64,000 bases of DNA, from positions 1-64,000 of the forward strand of contig CALURV010000010.1 in NCBI GenBank assembly GCA_944323285.1, given 5' to 3'. The stretch is from Candidatus Gastranaerophilales bacterium. GTDB lineage: Bacteria > Cyanobacteriota > Vampirovibrionia > Gastranaerophilales > Gastranaerophilaceae. The notes under the pieces are model-generated. The model was not told the DNA's origin, searched no databases, and saw nothing but the letters and a program-made list of their open reading frames with translations. Positions 34,407 through 42,987 of this stretch are shown piece by piece (the stretch's first letter is position 1; each line of letters starts with the position of its first letter). The position numbers and the translations under genes were made by a program.

Positions 34407-35729
34407 ATGAAAAAGTTATACATAGAAACACTTGGTTGCCAGATGAATAAATCAGATACAGAGAGAATTATAGGAATTCTTTCTGAATTTGGTTATGTTG
34501 AAACAAATATTGAAAAAGATGCTGATTTATTAATTATAAACACGTGCAGTATTCGTCAATTATCTGCGGATAAAGCATATAGTAAATTAGGTGTTTGGGG
34601 AAAATGGAAAAAATCAAATCCAAACTTAAAAATTGCTATATGCGGGTGTGTCGCTCAGCAGGATAAGGAAAAAATAAGAAGAAGAGCGCCATATGTAGAT
34701 TTGATTTTTGGTACTCATAATATATATAAACTTCCTGAATTAATAAAAAAAATAGAAAATAATGAAAAAGTTTGTGCTATTACAAATAAACCTGTTATTT
34801 GTAATCAAAATGATTTTAAAATTATCAGAAAAAAATCTGTAAATGCTTGGATTCCTATCATTGAAGGCTGTAATAATTTTTGTACTTATTGCGTTGTTCC
34901 TTTTACAAGAGGCAGAGAAAGAAGCAGATATCCTGAAGAAATTATTCAAGAAGCAAAAAATATTATAAACGAGGGCTTTAAAGAAATTACACTTCTCGGA
35001 CAGAATGTTGACAGCTATGGAAAAGATTTAAATGATAAGAATATTACTCTTGCAAATCTTTTGCGTGATTTAAATAAACTTGATGGCGAATTTAGAATTC
35101 GTTTTGTTACTTCATATCCTTCTGATATTACTGATGATTTAATAAATGCAGTAGATGAATGTGAAAAAGTATGTAAATATTTTCATATTCCTATGCAATC
35201 AGGTAATTCAAGAATTTTAAAGGAAATGAACAGGCATTATACAAAAGAACAGTATTATGAAATAGTATCTAAAATAAGAAATCGTTTTCCAGATGTTGCT
35301 ATAACCAGTGATTTTATTGCAGGTTTTCCCGGTGAAACAGAACAAGAATTTCAAGATACTCTTGATGCAATTGATGAATTAGAACTTGATTATTCTAATA
35401 CTGCCGCATATTCTCCAAGAGAATTTACGAAGGCAGGAAAAATGATTGATAAATTTCTGCCTGATGATGTTAAATATGAAAGACTTGAAAGGCTCAATGA
35501 AAAAAATAAGCAAGCTTGTTTGAGGTCTAATGAAAAATTTATAGGAAAAATTTTAAAAGTTCTTGTAGAAGATAAAACGGAGAAAAACGGCGTTATAACA
35601 TTAAATTCAAGAGCGGATAACAATAAAATAGTTCATTTTGTTGATAATTCTCTAAACATTGGAGATTTTACATATGTTAAAATTACCAAAGCTCAAACTT
35701 GGTGTCTTTATGGTGAGCCTGTTGTGTAA
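34407..35729 (+). CDS. miaB: tRNA-2-methylthio-N6-dimethylallyladenosine synthase MiaB
   Basis: 440 aa radical SAM methylthiotransferase acting on A37 of tRNAs. The N-terminal domain carries three cluster Cys (GCQMN at 11, NTCSIR and GCVAQQ). The radical SAM motif is C155-x3-C159-x2-C162 in EGCNNFCTYCVVPFTRGRE. It also has GQNVDSYG, HIPMQSGN, TDFIAGFPGET and a C-terminal TRAM domain (last ~65 residues). Motifs favour MiaB over MtaB or RimO. It has no ribosome site but a TATAAT 7 nt upstream. Confidence 0.95.
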   Translation: MKKLYIETLGCQMNKSDTERIIGILSEFGYVETNIEKDADLLIINTCSIRQLSADKAYSKLGVWGKWKKSNPNLKIAICGCVAQQDKEKIRRRAPYVDLIFGTHNIYKLPELIKKIENNEKVCAITNKPVICNQNDFKIIRKKSVNAWIPIIEGCNNFCTYCVVPFTRGRERSRYPEEIIQEAKNIINEGFKEITLLGQNVDSYGKDLNDKNITLANLLRDLNKLDGEFRIRFVTSYPSDITDDLINAVDECEKVCKYFHIPMQSGNSRILKEMNRHYTKEQYYEIVSKIRNRFPDVAITSDFIAGFPGETEQEFQDTLDAIDELELDYSNTAAYSPREFTKAGKMIDKFLPDDVKYERLERLNEKNKQACLRSNEKFIGKILKVLVEDKTEKNGVITLNSRADNNKIVHFVDNSLNIGDFTYVKITKAQTWCLYGEPVV

Positions 35730-35751
35730 TTTCATATTTTTTCCATGTCGT

Positions 35752-35757
35752 GATAAT
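35752..35757 (+). promoter_or_regulatory. -10 box 8 nt before the solute-binding lipoprotein
   Basis: GATAAT (TGATAAT) ends 8 nt before the ATG at 35766 and no Shine-Dalgarno is present, implying a leader of at most one or two bases. Confidence 0.4.
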
Positions 35758-35765
35758 CTTTTATT

Positions 35766-37616
35766 ATGAATAAAATTAAAAGAATAATATTTTTATTGGT
35801 AATAATATCTTTAATTCTTGTATCCTGTTTTAGAATTGATAAAGGTTCTGATGGATTAAATTCAGCTAAAGATACATATATTAACAATAATGATGAACAA
35901 AAAGTTGAATATAAACCATATAAAACTTTATTTTACAACGGAGTAGACTATAAAATGTCACGATCTCCTGTTGGAAAATATGGGGGTCAGATTGTTTCAT
36001 CAACAATTGGGGAAGGACCAAAAACTTTTAATCCTTGGGTTTCAAAAGATGCAACTTCTTCTTTAATAGGTGATTTATTATATGATCCTTTATTCTCAAC
36101 GGACTCTGATACAGGTGAGGTAATTCCTGCTTTAGCTAAAGAAATGCAAGTATCAGATGATCAAAAAACTTATCTGATAAAATTAAGACGTGGGGTAAAA
36201 TGGACAGATGGCGAAGAAATAACAGCTGATGATGTCGTTTTTACTTGGAATGAAATTATATTAGCAGGTTATGGAAATACTTCTTTAAGAGATTCTGTTT
36301 TAATTGATGGAGAATATCCTAGAGTTAGAAAAATAGATAAATATACTGTAGAATTTAAGATAAAAAAACCATTTGCACCTTTTCAACGTTTTGTTGGTAC
36401 ATCTATAGCACCTCAACATGTATTTGCTCCTGTTGTTAAAAAAGGAAAAAGATTTTTTGATTCTTATCTTGGAACAACTGTTAATCCGAAAGATATTGTT
36501 TCATCTGGCGCATTTATGCTTGATGAATATGTTCCGGCTCAAAGAGTTGTTTTAAAGAGAAATCCTAATTATTATTCAATTGATGAAAATTATCATAAGC
36601 TTCCGTATATTGATAAATATGTTATTTTAATTGTTGGTGACTTAAATAATGAACTTTTAAAATTTGAATCAGGAGAGCTTGATGTAATTTCTGTTAGAGG
36701 AAAAGATTTACCTCGATTTAAAGAAAAAGAAAAGAAATCTGATTTTAAAATTTATAACCTAGGTCCAAATACAGGAACTATGTTTTTGGCATTTAATTTA
36801 AATACAAGAGAAAATAAAGAAGGTAAACCGTATGTTAATCCTATAAAACAAAAATGGTTTAATGATTTAAATTTTAGAACAGCTATTGATTATGCTATTG
36901 ATAGAAATGCAATGGTTGCTAATGTCGCTAATGGTGCAGCTCAACCGTTATTTACAGCAGAGTCATTATCTTCAATATTTTTAAATGAAAAACTTGCATC
37001 CGGTCATGAAAAAGATTTAGAATATGCAAAATCTTTATTAAAAAAATCCGGTTTCTATTTTGATAAAAATGGATTGTTACACGATAAAGAAGGAAGTTTA
37101 GTTGAATTTGACTTATATACAAATGCTGGACAAACAGAAAGAGAAGCCTGCGGCGTTATGGTTAAAGAAGATTTACGAAATCTTGGAATAAAAGTCAATT
37201 TTAAACCTATTGAATTTAATTCGCTGGTAAGTAAAATGATGTCTACATCTGATTGGGATATGGTTTTAATGGGGTTAACGGGTAGCCCTTTAGAACCTCA
37301 TAGCGGTAAGAATGTATGGTATTCAAAAGGACATCTTCACTTATTTAATATGCGTTTTGCAGGAGATAAAAATGATATACTATTACCCTGGGAAAAAGAA
37401 CTAGATGAAATTATAGAGCAGGGTGCTTTAGAACTTGATTATAATAAAAGGAAATTAATATATGATAAATATCAACAGATTATTTATGACCAAAGACCTT
37501 TAATATATTTGTACTCACCTTTAACTATAACTGCAGTTAGAAATAAAGTTAAAAACCTTCATCCTACATCCTTAGGTGGTACTTTACATAATATTGATGA
37601 ACTATATATTGAATAA
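35766..37616 (+). CDS. Oligopeptide-type ABC transporter substrate-binding lipoprotein
   Basis: 616 aa. Lipoprotein signal peptide with lipobox LVS-C21, so it is anchored to a membrane facing the periplasm. The rest is a family 5 extracellular solute-binding protein (OppA/DppA type): GEGPKTFNPWVSKDA, LLYDPLF, YLIKLRRGVKWTDGEEITADDVVFTW, VLKRNPNYY, DYAIDRNAMV. Substrate is likely peptides. No permease or ATPase genes follow, so the transporter partners must lie elsewhere. Confidence 0.93.
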   Translation: MNKIKRIIFLLVIISLILVSCFRIDKGSDGLNSAKDTYINNNDEQKVEYKPYKTLFYNGVDYKMSRSPVGKYGGQIVSSTIGEGPKTFNPWVSKDATSSLIGDLLYDPLFSTDSDTGEVIPALAKEMQVSDDQKTYLIKLRRGVKWTDGEEITADDVVFTWNEIILAGYGNTSLRDSVLIDGEYPRVRKIDKYTVEFKIKKPFAPFQRFVGTSIAPQHVFAPVVKKGKRFFDSYLGTTVNPKDIVSSGAFMLDEYVPAQRVVLKRNPNYYSIDENYHKLPYIDKYVILIVGDLNNELLKFESGELDVISVRGKDLPRFKEKEKKSDFKIYNLGPNTGTMFLAFNLNTRENKEGKPYVNPIKQKWFNDLNFRTAIDYAIDRNAMVANVANGAAQPLFTAESLSSIFLNEKLASGHEKDLEYAKSLLKKSGFYFDKNGLLHDKEGSLVEFDLYTNAGQTEREACGVMVKEDLRNLGIKVNFKPIEFNSLVSKMMSTSDWDMVLMGLTGSPLEPHSGKNVWYSKGHLHLFNMRFAGDKNDILLPWEKELDEIIEQGALELDYNKRKLIYDKYQQIIYDQRPLIYLYSPLTITAVRNKVKNLHPTSLGGTLHNIDELYIE

Positions 37617-37736
37617 TATAAATATTCTCTTCTTATTTTTTGTAGATTGTTTATTTTTGTAAAGAAAAAATTTAAATATTAAAGAATTCTATAAAAAAGA
37701 CGTTAATTAATAATATTAACGGAATGTAAGGTTTTT

Positions 37737-40700
37737 GTGGAAATTCATAATAAAATAAATTCTTCAAATATTAATATATTTAAGGAAAATCAAAAGAAAA
37801 TAACTAAAAATACAAGTATTACATTTAACGGTAATGCTACTATTGGTAGTTCGTCAAAGGCTATAGAGAGTATTGCTAAAGCTAAAATTGCTTTGGATAA
37901 TGCTTATACTAAGCCCATACCTTATGAAGAAAAAATAAAAATATTAAGAGATAAGAATGTAGAAGAAAAATATTTTGAACTCTTTTTATCGCAGGACGAT
38001 GATGAATTTAAAAAAATGTTAAAATACCTTGATTCTGGTATAACTCTTGAACAAATTAAGTCTATTTATAACCCGTTTTGGGGAAGTGAATATGCAAGAC
38101 AAGCTGCTGAATTATCCGAATTTAATATTCCTTTTGATTTTGCCAGAGACTTATATTCTTTTTACAAAGTGCCTCAAGAAAAAATTGAATTTTTAAAACA
38201 AGCAAAATTTGATTTTTCTAATGAAAATAAAAATTTTAAAATTGATAAATATAGATTAAAAGATATTTTATGTAATGAAGATTTTTTTAAAAAATTTAAT
38301 TCAGTTTTTCAAAAAAGGGTAGATGCTAATGTAGCTCTTGCTGCTTTAAACTTGAATGATGATGATTATCAAAAACTACTAAGCAAACTCGATTCGGATA
38401 ATACTGTAAATAATTCTGCAACTAGTGCATATTTTATATATCAATTTACAGATGATGATATAAATACGATTATAGAAGCATCAAAAGAAAATAAACTAGA
38501 TTTTAATAATTATGATTTTTGGATAAATTCTTCTCGTAGTAGAGGAATTAAAAATACAGCAGAACTTTTACGAGCAGGAGTTCCCATTGATTGTTTAGAA
38601 AAAGATGTTTATTTGAATGATGAACAAATAATAGAAGCAATTTCTTCAGCAAAAAAATACAATATTGCTGCTTCTGATGCTATTTTTGCGTATCAATTTG
38701 CAAATGATGATGAACAAAAGAGAAATAGAATTTTTGAGCTTATAAAAGAAAAAGGTTTGGATTGTAATTATGCTTGTAGATTAGCAGGATATGATAATAA
38801 TGTTGTAGATTCTACAATTTCTTATATGGAAAGAGGTATTGATTTTAATAATTCATTAAACCTTGCTTTATTAAAGAAGGATGATACTTACAAGGAACGA
38901 GTTATTGAATTGTTAGATGTTTTAAAGAATGTATGTGACGCACAAACTTTTTTAAATATGAACTTATCAGAAGAAGATAGTGCAAAAGCTTTAGATTTGT
39001 TAAAAAAAGGAGCAAATCTTTATTTTGTAAGTTTTTGCATGCAATCGCCTGCAGTATATGAAAAAGCTTGTTCTTTATATGATTCTGGTGTTTGTGACTC
39101 ATTGGATGGTTTATATGGTGGAATTAATGAAGAAGAAGTATTAACAGAGCTTGAATATATTGCACGTGGAGTGCCTAAGGAAAAAGTATCTCAGTTTTTA
39201 TCTGCTGCAACTCCGGAACAAATAGATTTGTTGAATAGTGGCGTTATGTATGAGGCTCTTGCACCTTTAAAAGAGTATGAAGGAAAATGCCATGATTGTA
39301 CATTTATTAAAGAATATCTAAAAAAGGGTATTTCTTTTGATTTGGCATTAAATCTTAAAAAGAGAGTGGATTTAGAAAAAATTCCAAATGGAATTGTTCT
39401 TGATAATGTATATAAATCATTAAATGAAGATAAAATTATTGCTTTATCAAAAATACAAATGCAAAGAGGAAAGGATTGGATAACTGGGAAAGACAAAGAT
39501 ATTTTGATTGAATTTATAAGTTTAATTAAAGATTTAGGAAATTTAGTTGAGCTTATTGATTTGGGATTTATAAATGAAAAAGCATTATTAAATTATAATG
39601 AATTTGTAAAAAGAGGAATTCCATATAGTCAATCTAATAATGCAATAATATTATCACAATTGGAATTCCAAAATTCTGCCCAGTTTGATAGAGCAACTGA
39701 ATTATTAAAAAGGGGAGTTCCTTTTGAAAAAATACTGTTTGCAATTAATGATGACAAATCATTTATGGAAGCTATTAATAGCTTAAAAAATGATGAAAAA
39801 AAATATAATAATTTTACCTTAAATTCTAATATTCTTAAATTATATAAGAATGGTTTAAACAAGGATGATATTAATTTTATAGTAAAAAATTGTGATTTTT
39901 ATAATCAAGAAGATTTTGATAATTTATTAAAATATATTAATAAAGGACATTCTATTCAAGATGCAGTTAAAATTTCAGGATATTGTGTCTATATGAAGAA
40001 TTCTTATACTGAAATAAATATAGAAAAAACATTACAGGATCGAGAATTTATATCTGACATGATTTTAAAGGGATGTAAAATTGATTCTTTATTTATGATA
40101 GTTTCAGATGATAAAAAATTACAAAGATTACATGAACTTTTAGCCAAAGGTTATGAGCCAAAATTGGCAGAAAAAATTGTATCTTGTAATATATCTCCAA
40201 CAGATGACAAAAAAATAACCAAAATAAAAGAATTTCAAAATACTAAATTAAATGAAACTATAAAAAAAATGTGTACAAATACAAATTTGTATCCTTTTAT
40301 TGATGAATTGTATTCTTTTGAAAATTATATAGGTTATCAATATGCGAATATAATAAATTCGAACATTTCATTACAGGATATTTTAAATAGTGCAATAGCA
40401 TTTGTTAAATCACCCTTAAAACAAGCCATGAAAAGACCTAATATGTATTTAAGCGGGATTCCTATTGAAGATACTGAAAAAGTAAATGGGAAATATCCAA
40501 AATTATCAGAAAAAAAGATGCAAGAATATCGAACTAGGTTGTTAATGTTTTTTAAATCGCATATGGTTGAAATAACTAGAGCACTTAAATATCTTGATGT
40601 TGATACTTTTAATCAGCTTATGGATAAAAGAACAATAAATTTCTCAGAACAACTCGAGCAGTTAAATAAGATGGATAACAAGCATTATGAACTTGTATCA

Positions 40701-41939
40701 AAAATTACTAAATGTCTCAATGAAGATGGTAAACCATTGAGCTCAAAAGAAAAAATTGATTTGGCAAAAATAATTCTTTATCATCAATTGGGATATATTG
40801 ATATAGCTTACATTGAAGAATTTATTAAATCAGGAATTGTTAATATTTCTCAATTTCGTAAAACTCTTTTCAATAAATTAATTGATTCAATAGGCTTGTC
40901 TCAAGAAGAGGTGCAAGCACATACAGATAAATTGAATTTTGATAATGAATATGTTTTTCTTTTATTAAGAACTCAAAATAGTGCAGATTTTATGATTATA
41001 AAAGATGCTTTACAAGATAAAAAAACATTAGAATCAACAATAACAACGCTTAAGGAATTATTATCTGCCCCTGAAGAGCTTGCACATAATGGTCTTACTG
41101 AAGAAAAAACAGTTGCATTGATAGATTTACTAAATCGTGCCAGTGAAATGGAGGAGAAAGATATTTATAAGGAATTTTCTAAAATTTCTCCTTTTGCATT
41201 AGTTAGTTTAACAGCACAAGATATTGCCAAAATAGCTATTTTGAATGATTTTAATAGTTATATTCAGGATGTTTCAAATCCAATTGGAAAAATTAATGCA
41301 GAAACGAAAGCACAATTTGAAGAATTGGGACTTAATTATAATAGCTGGTTGAATTTTGTGGAGGAGGATTCAATAGTATTTAATGGACAAAGTTATGGAC
41401 TTAAATTATGGGATAGAAATCCGCAAAAAGATTTGTTTATGGGAAACAGAACTTCTTGTTGTACAGCTATAATAGAAGGAGGTAATGGTAAAGCAACTCC
41501 AATATATCTGGCTAATACTGCTTTTAACGTAATTGAGCTTACCGATGAAAATGGAAATATTGTTGCAATGTCAAGAATTTTTGTAGCTATTGTTGATAAT
41601 AAACCGTCTATTATTGTTGAAAATATTGAAATAAATAATTCGTTTTTAAAGAATAAAACGCCGGAAGAATTAAAATTATTAAGAGATAAAATGTTTGAAT
41701 ATGTAGAGAATTTTTCAAAAGAACTTTCAAACGGAAAGAAAATGGATATATATTTCTCTAAAAATTATACGTATGTTCCTATTTCTAATTATAAATTAGT
41801 TCAAAAAAATATAGATTTTGTAGGTTCTATATCTTCTGATAATATATATTTAAATTGCAAACCCGGATGGGTAAATACGAAAGAATTAAAGAACCAACCT
41901 TGTGAATTATATTTAATTTCACAAGATGAGAATACATAA
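37737..41939 (+). CDS. Giant alpha-solenoid protein with unassigned C-terminal domain
   Basis: 1400 aa, not recognised. GTG start supported by TAAGG 5 nt upstream. No signal peptide; the N-terminal ~35 residues are N/K-rich with ITFNGN. Residues ~90-1050 hold at least a dozen degenerate helical repeats with the signature [LYF][LIV]x+G[IV]xxxxA. Examples are AELLRAGVPID, ISYMERGIDFN, DLLKKGANLY, EYLKKGISFD, EFVKRGIPYS, ELLKRGVPFE and ELLAKGYEPK. Spacing is uneven. The last ~230 residues form a different domain with WDRNPQKDLFMGNRTSCC (Cys 1241-1242) and ELTDENGNIVAMSRIFV, which looks enzymatic or binding but unassigned. A repeat copy and a terminator follow. Confidence 0.8.
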   Translation: MEIHNKINSSNINIFKENQKKITKNTSITFNGNATIGSSSKAIESIAKAKIALDNAYTKPIPYEEKIKILRDKNVEEKYFELFLSQDDDEFKKMLKYLDSGITLEQIKSIYNPFWGSEYARQAAELSEFNIPFDFARDLYSFYKVPQEKIEFLKQAKFDFSNENKNFKIDKYRLKDILCNEDFFKKFNSVFQKRVDANVALAALNLNDDDYQKLLSKLDSDNTVNNSATSAYFIYQFTDDDINTIIEASKENKLDFNNYDFWINSSRSRGIKNTAELLRAGVPIDCLEKDVYLNDEQIIEAISSAKKYNIAASDAIFAYQFANDDEQKRNRIFELIKEKGLDCNYACRLAGYDNNVVDSTISYMERGIDFNNSLNLALLKKDDTYKERVIELLDVLKNVCDAQTFLNMNLSEEDSAKALDLLKKGANLYFVSFCMQSPAVYEKACSLYDSGVCDSLDGLYGGINEEEVLTELEYIARGVPKEKVSQFLSAATPEQIDLLNSGVMYEALAPLKEYEGKCHDCTFIKEYLKKGISFDLALNLKKRVDLEKIPNGIVLDNVYKSLNEDKIIALSKIQMQRGKDWITGKDKDILIEFISLIKDLGNLVELIDLGFINEKALLNYNEFVKRGIPYSQSNNAIILSQLEFQNSAQFDRATELLKRGVPFEKILFAINDDKSFMEAINSLKNDEKKYNNFTLNSNILKLYKNGLNKDDINFIVKNCDFYNQEDFDNLLKYINKGHSIQDAVKISGYCVYMKNSYTEINIEKTLQDREFISDMILKGCKIDSLFMIVSDDKKLQRLHELLAKGYEPKLAEKIVSCNISPTDDKKITKIKEFQNTKLNETIKKMCTNTNLYPFIDELYSFENYIGYQYANIINSNISLQDILNSAIAFVKSPLKQAMKRPNMYLSGIPIEDTEKVNGKYPKLSEKKMQEYRTRLLMFFKSHMVEITRALKYLDVDTFNQLMDKRTINFSEQLEQLNKMDNKHYELVSKITKCLNEDGKPLSSKEKIDLAKIILYHQLGYIDIAYIEEFIKSGIVNISQFRKTLFNKLIDSIGLSQEEVQAHTDKLNFDNEYVFLLLRTQNSADFMIIKDALQDKKTLESTITTLKELLSAPEELAHNGLTEEKTVALIDLLNRASEMEEKDIYKEFSKISPFALVSLTAQDIAKIAILNDFNSYIQDVSNPIGKINAETKAQFEELGLNYNSWLNFVEEDSIVFNGQSYGLKLWDRNPQKDLFMGNRTSCCTAIIEGGNGKATPIYLANTAFNVIELTDENGNIVAMSRIFVAIVDNKPSIIVENIEINNSFLKNKTPEELKLLRDKMFEYVENFSKELSNGKKMDIYFSKNYTYVPISNYKLVQKNIDFVGSISSDNIYLNCKPGWVNTKELKNQPCELYLISQDENT

Positions 41940-41941
41940 TT

Positions 41942-42066
41942 TTGTCCGAGAAAAAATTCACGATAAGCTGAAAGTGTGAGTGAATTTTATTAAGTGGCGT
42001 TTTTAAAAGGTGAGTACTTTGTTAGCGAGGATGAGAAGGTAACAAAGTGCGATACTAGATTAAATA
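41942..42066 (+). repeat. Dispersed intergenic element, copy A (full length)
   Basis: Begins TGTCCGAGAAAAAATTCACG four bases after the stop of the 1400-aa gene and ends GATACTAGATTAAATATA. It matches the reverse complement of 13199-13321 along ~120 bp except for a divergent patch in the middle (TTTTATTAAGTGG here) and the hairpin loop. Inverted repeats: AATTCAC/GTGAATT and ACTTTGTTA/TAACAAAGT. No coding capacity is evident. Confidence 0.85.
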
Positions 42067-42083
42067 TAATAAAATGACAATTT

Positions 42084-42117
42084 TTTACCTGAATTTTGTT
42101 TTATATATATAGGTAAA
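42084..42117 (+). other. Hairpin region upstream of the terminator
   Basis: TTTACCT (42084-42090) can pair with AGGTAAA (42111-42117) across a 20-nt AT-rich loop. With the terminator 16 nt downstream it could form a structured 3' end of the upstream mRNA or a short independent RNA. No convincing promoter with standard spacing was found. Confidence 0.3.
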
Positions 42118-42132
42118 GTAAGAAGGTATGGG

Positions 42133-42159
42133 GTAGGACAAAGAAGTCCTACTTTTTTT
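42133..42159 (+). terminator. Rho-independent terminator
   Basis: GTAGGAC (42133-42139), a 6-nt loop, GTCCTAC (42146-42152), then seven T. It ends transcription coming from the 1400-aa gene and copy A of the repeat. Confidence 0.85.
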
Positions 42160-42171
42160 ATTTATATTATT

Positions 42172-42177
42172 TATAAT
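42172..42177 (+). promoter_or_regulatory. -10 box 6 nt before the DegT-like gene
   Basis: Perfect TATAAT ending 6 nt before ATG 42184; no Shine-Dalgarno. It lies just after the terminator, so the gene must be transcribed from here or not at all, giving a leaderless message. Confidence 0.5.
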
Positions 42178-42183
42178 TTTATT

Positions 42184-42975
42184 ATGGATTATGAGTTAAT
42201 AAAATTAAATACAGCTAGAAATTCATTAAGATATGTTATAAAAGCTTATCAAATAAAGGAAATATATATCCCATATTATATTTGCCCTGCTATTCGTAAT
42301 GCTGTATATAAAGAAGGATGTAAGGTTAAATATTATCATATAGATAAAAATTTTTATCCTATTTATAAATTTCCAGAAGAAGCTTTTATTTTATATCCGG
42401 ATTATTTTGGAGTATGTTCGTTTATTGTTGATGAATTGAGTAAAAAATATAACAATTTAATAATTGATAATGCTCATTCATTTTATTCAAAACCTAAAGG
42501 TATAGCTTCTTTTAATTCTTTGAGAAAATTTTTTCCTATATTGAGAAATGGTTCTTTTTTATATGCAAAAAGAAAAATAGACATAAAGCCTATGAAAGAT
42601 GATTTTAAATATAAACCAGAAGTTTTAAGCTATAAAGATTTGTGTAAAAATGAGAATATTTTGGATTTAGAAGATATTAAATATATCTCAGATTCATCTA
42701 TCCAAATTTATGAAAGTATTAATATTGAAGAAGAAAAAGAAGCAAGAATAAATAAATTTAATTATTGGAATAAAAGACTAAACGGTAATATTAAATTGCA
42801 TGAAGATGAAGTGCCTTTTTCATATCCATATATAGCAAGAAGTGCAAAAGAAGCAGATTATTTAGTGAATGAATTAGAAAAAGAAGGAATATTTATATTT
42901 AGGTATTGGAATAATTTGCCTGATAAATATGTTGAAAAAATCTTTTATACAAATTTGGTATCCATACCATTATAG
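42184..42975 (+). CDS. Compact DegT/DnrJ/EryC1-like PLP-dependent protein
   Basis: 263 aa, well short of the usual 360-400. Features of fold-type I sugar aminotransferases are visible in order: NTARNSLRYVI near the start, IPYYICPAIRNAV, YPDYFGVCS, LIIDNAHSFYSKPKG (PLP-ring Asp), and FNSLRKFFPILRNGSF, whose Lys matches the PLP lysine. The small C-terminal domain is abbreviated and ends at LVSIPL, where longer relatives carry on. It may act on nucleotide-linked sugars of the envelope; no other sugar genes are adjacent. It could be slightly truncated at the C-terminus. Confidence 0.72.
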   Translation: MDYELIKLNTARNSLRYVIKAYQIKEIYIPYYICPAIRNAVYKEGCKVKYYHIDKNFYPIYKFPEEAFILYPDYFGVCSFIVDELSKKYNNLIIDNAHSFYSKPKGIASFNSLRKFFPILRNGSFLYAKRKIDIKPMKDDFKYKPEVLSYKDLCKNENILDLEDIKYISDSSIQIYESINIEEEKEARINKFNYWNKRLNGNIKLHEDEVPFSYPYIARSAKEADYLVNELEKEGIFIFRYWNNLPDKYVEKIFYTNLVSIPL

Positions 42976-42987
42976 TAAAAATTAATT

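Noticed and set aside
34331-34423. Longer N-terminus (signal peptide) for the parvulin
   Set aside because: ATG 34330 has an AAGGAG at the right distance and gives the bare domain; the extension overlaps the miaB start and its TATAAT.
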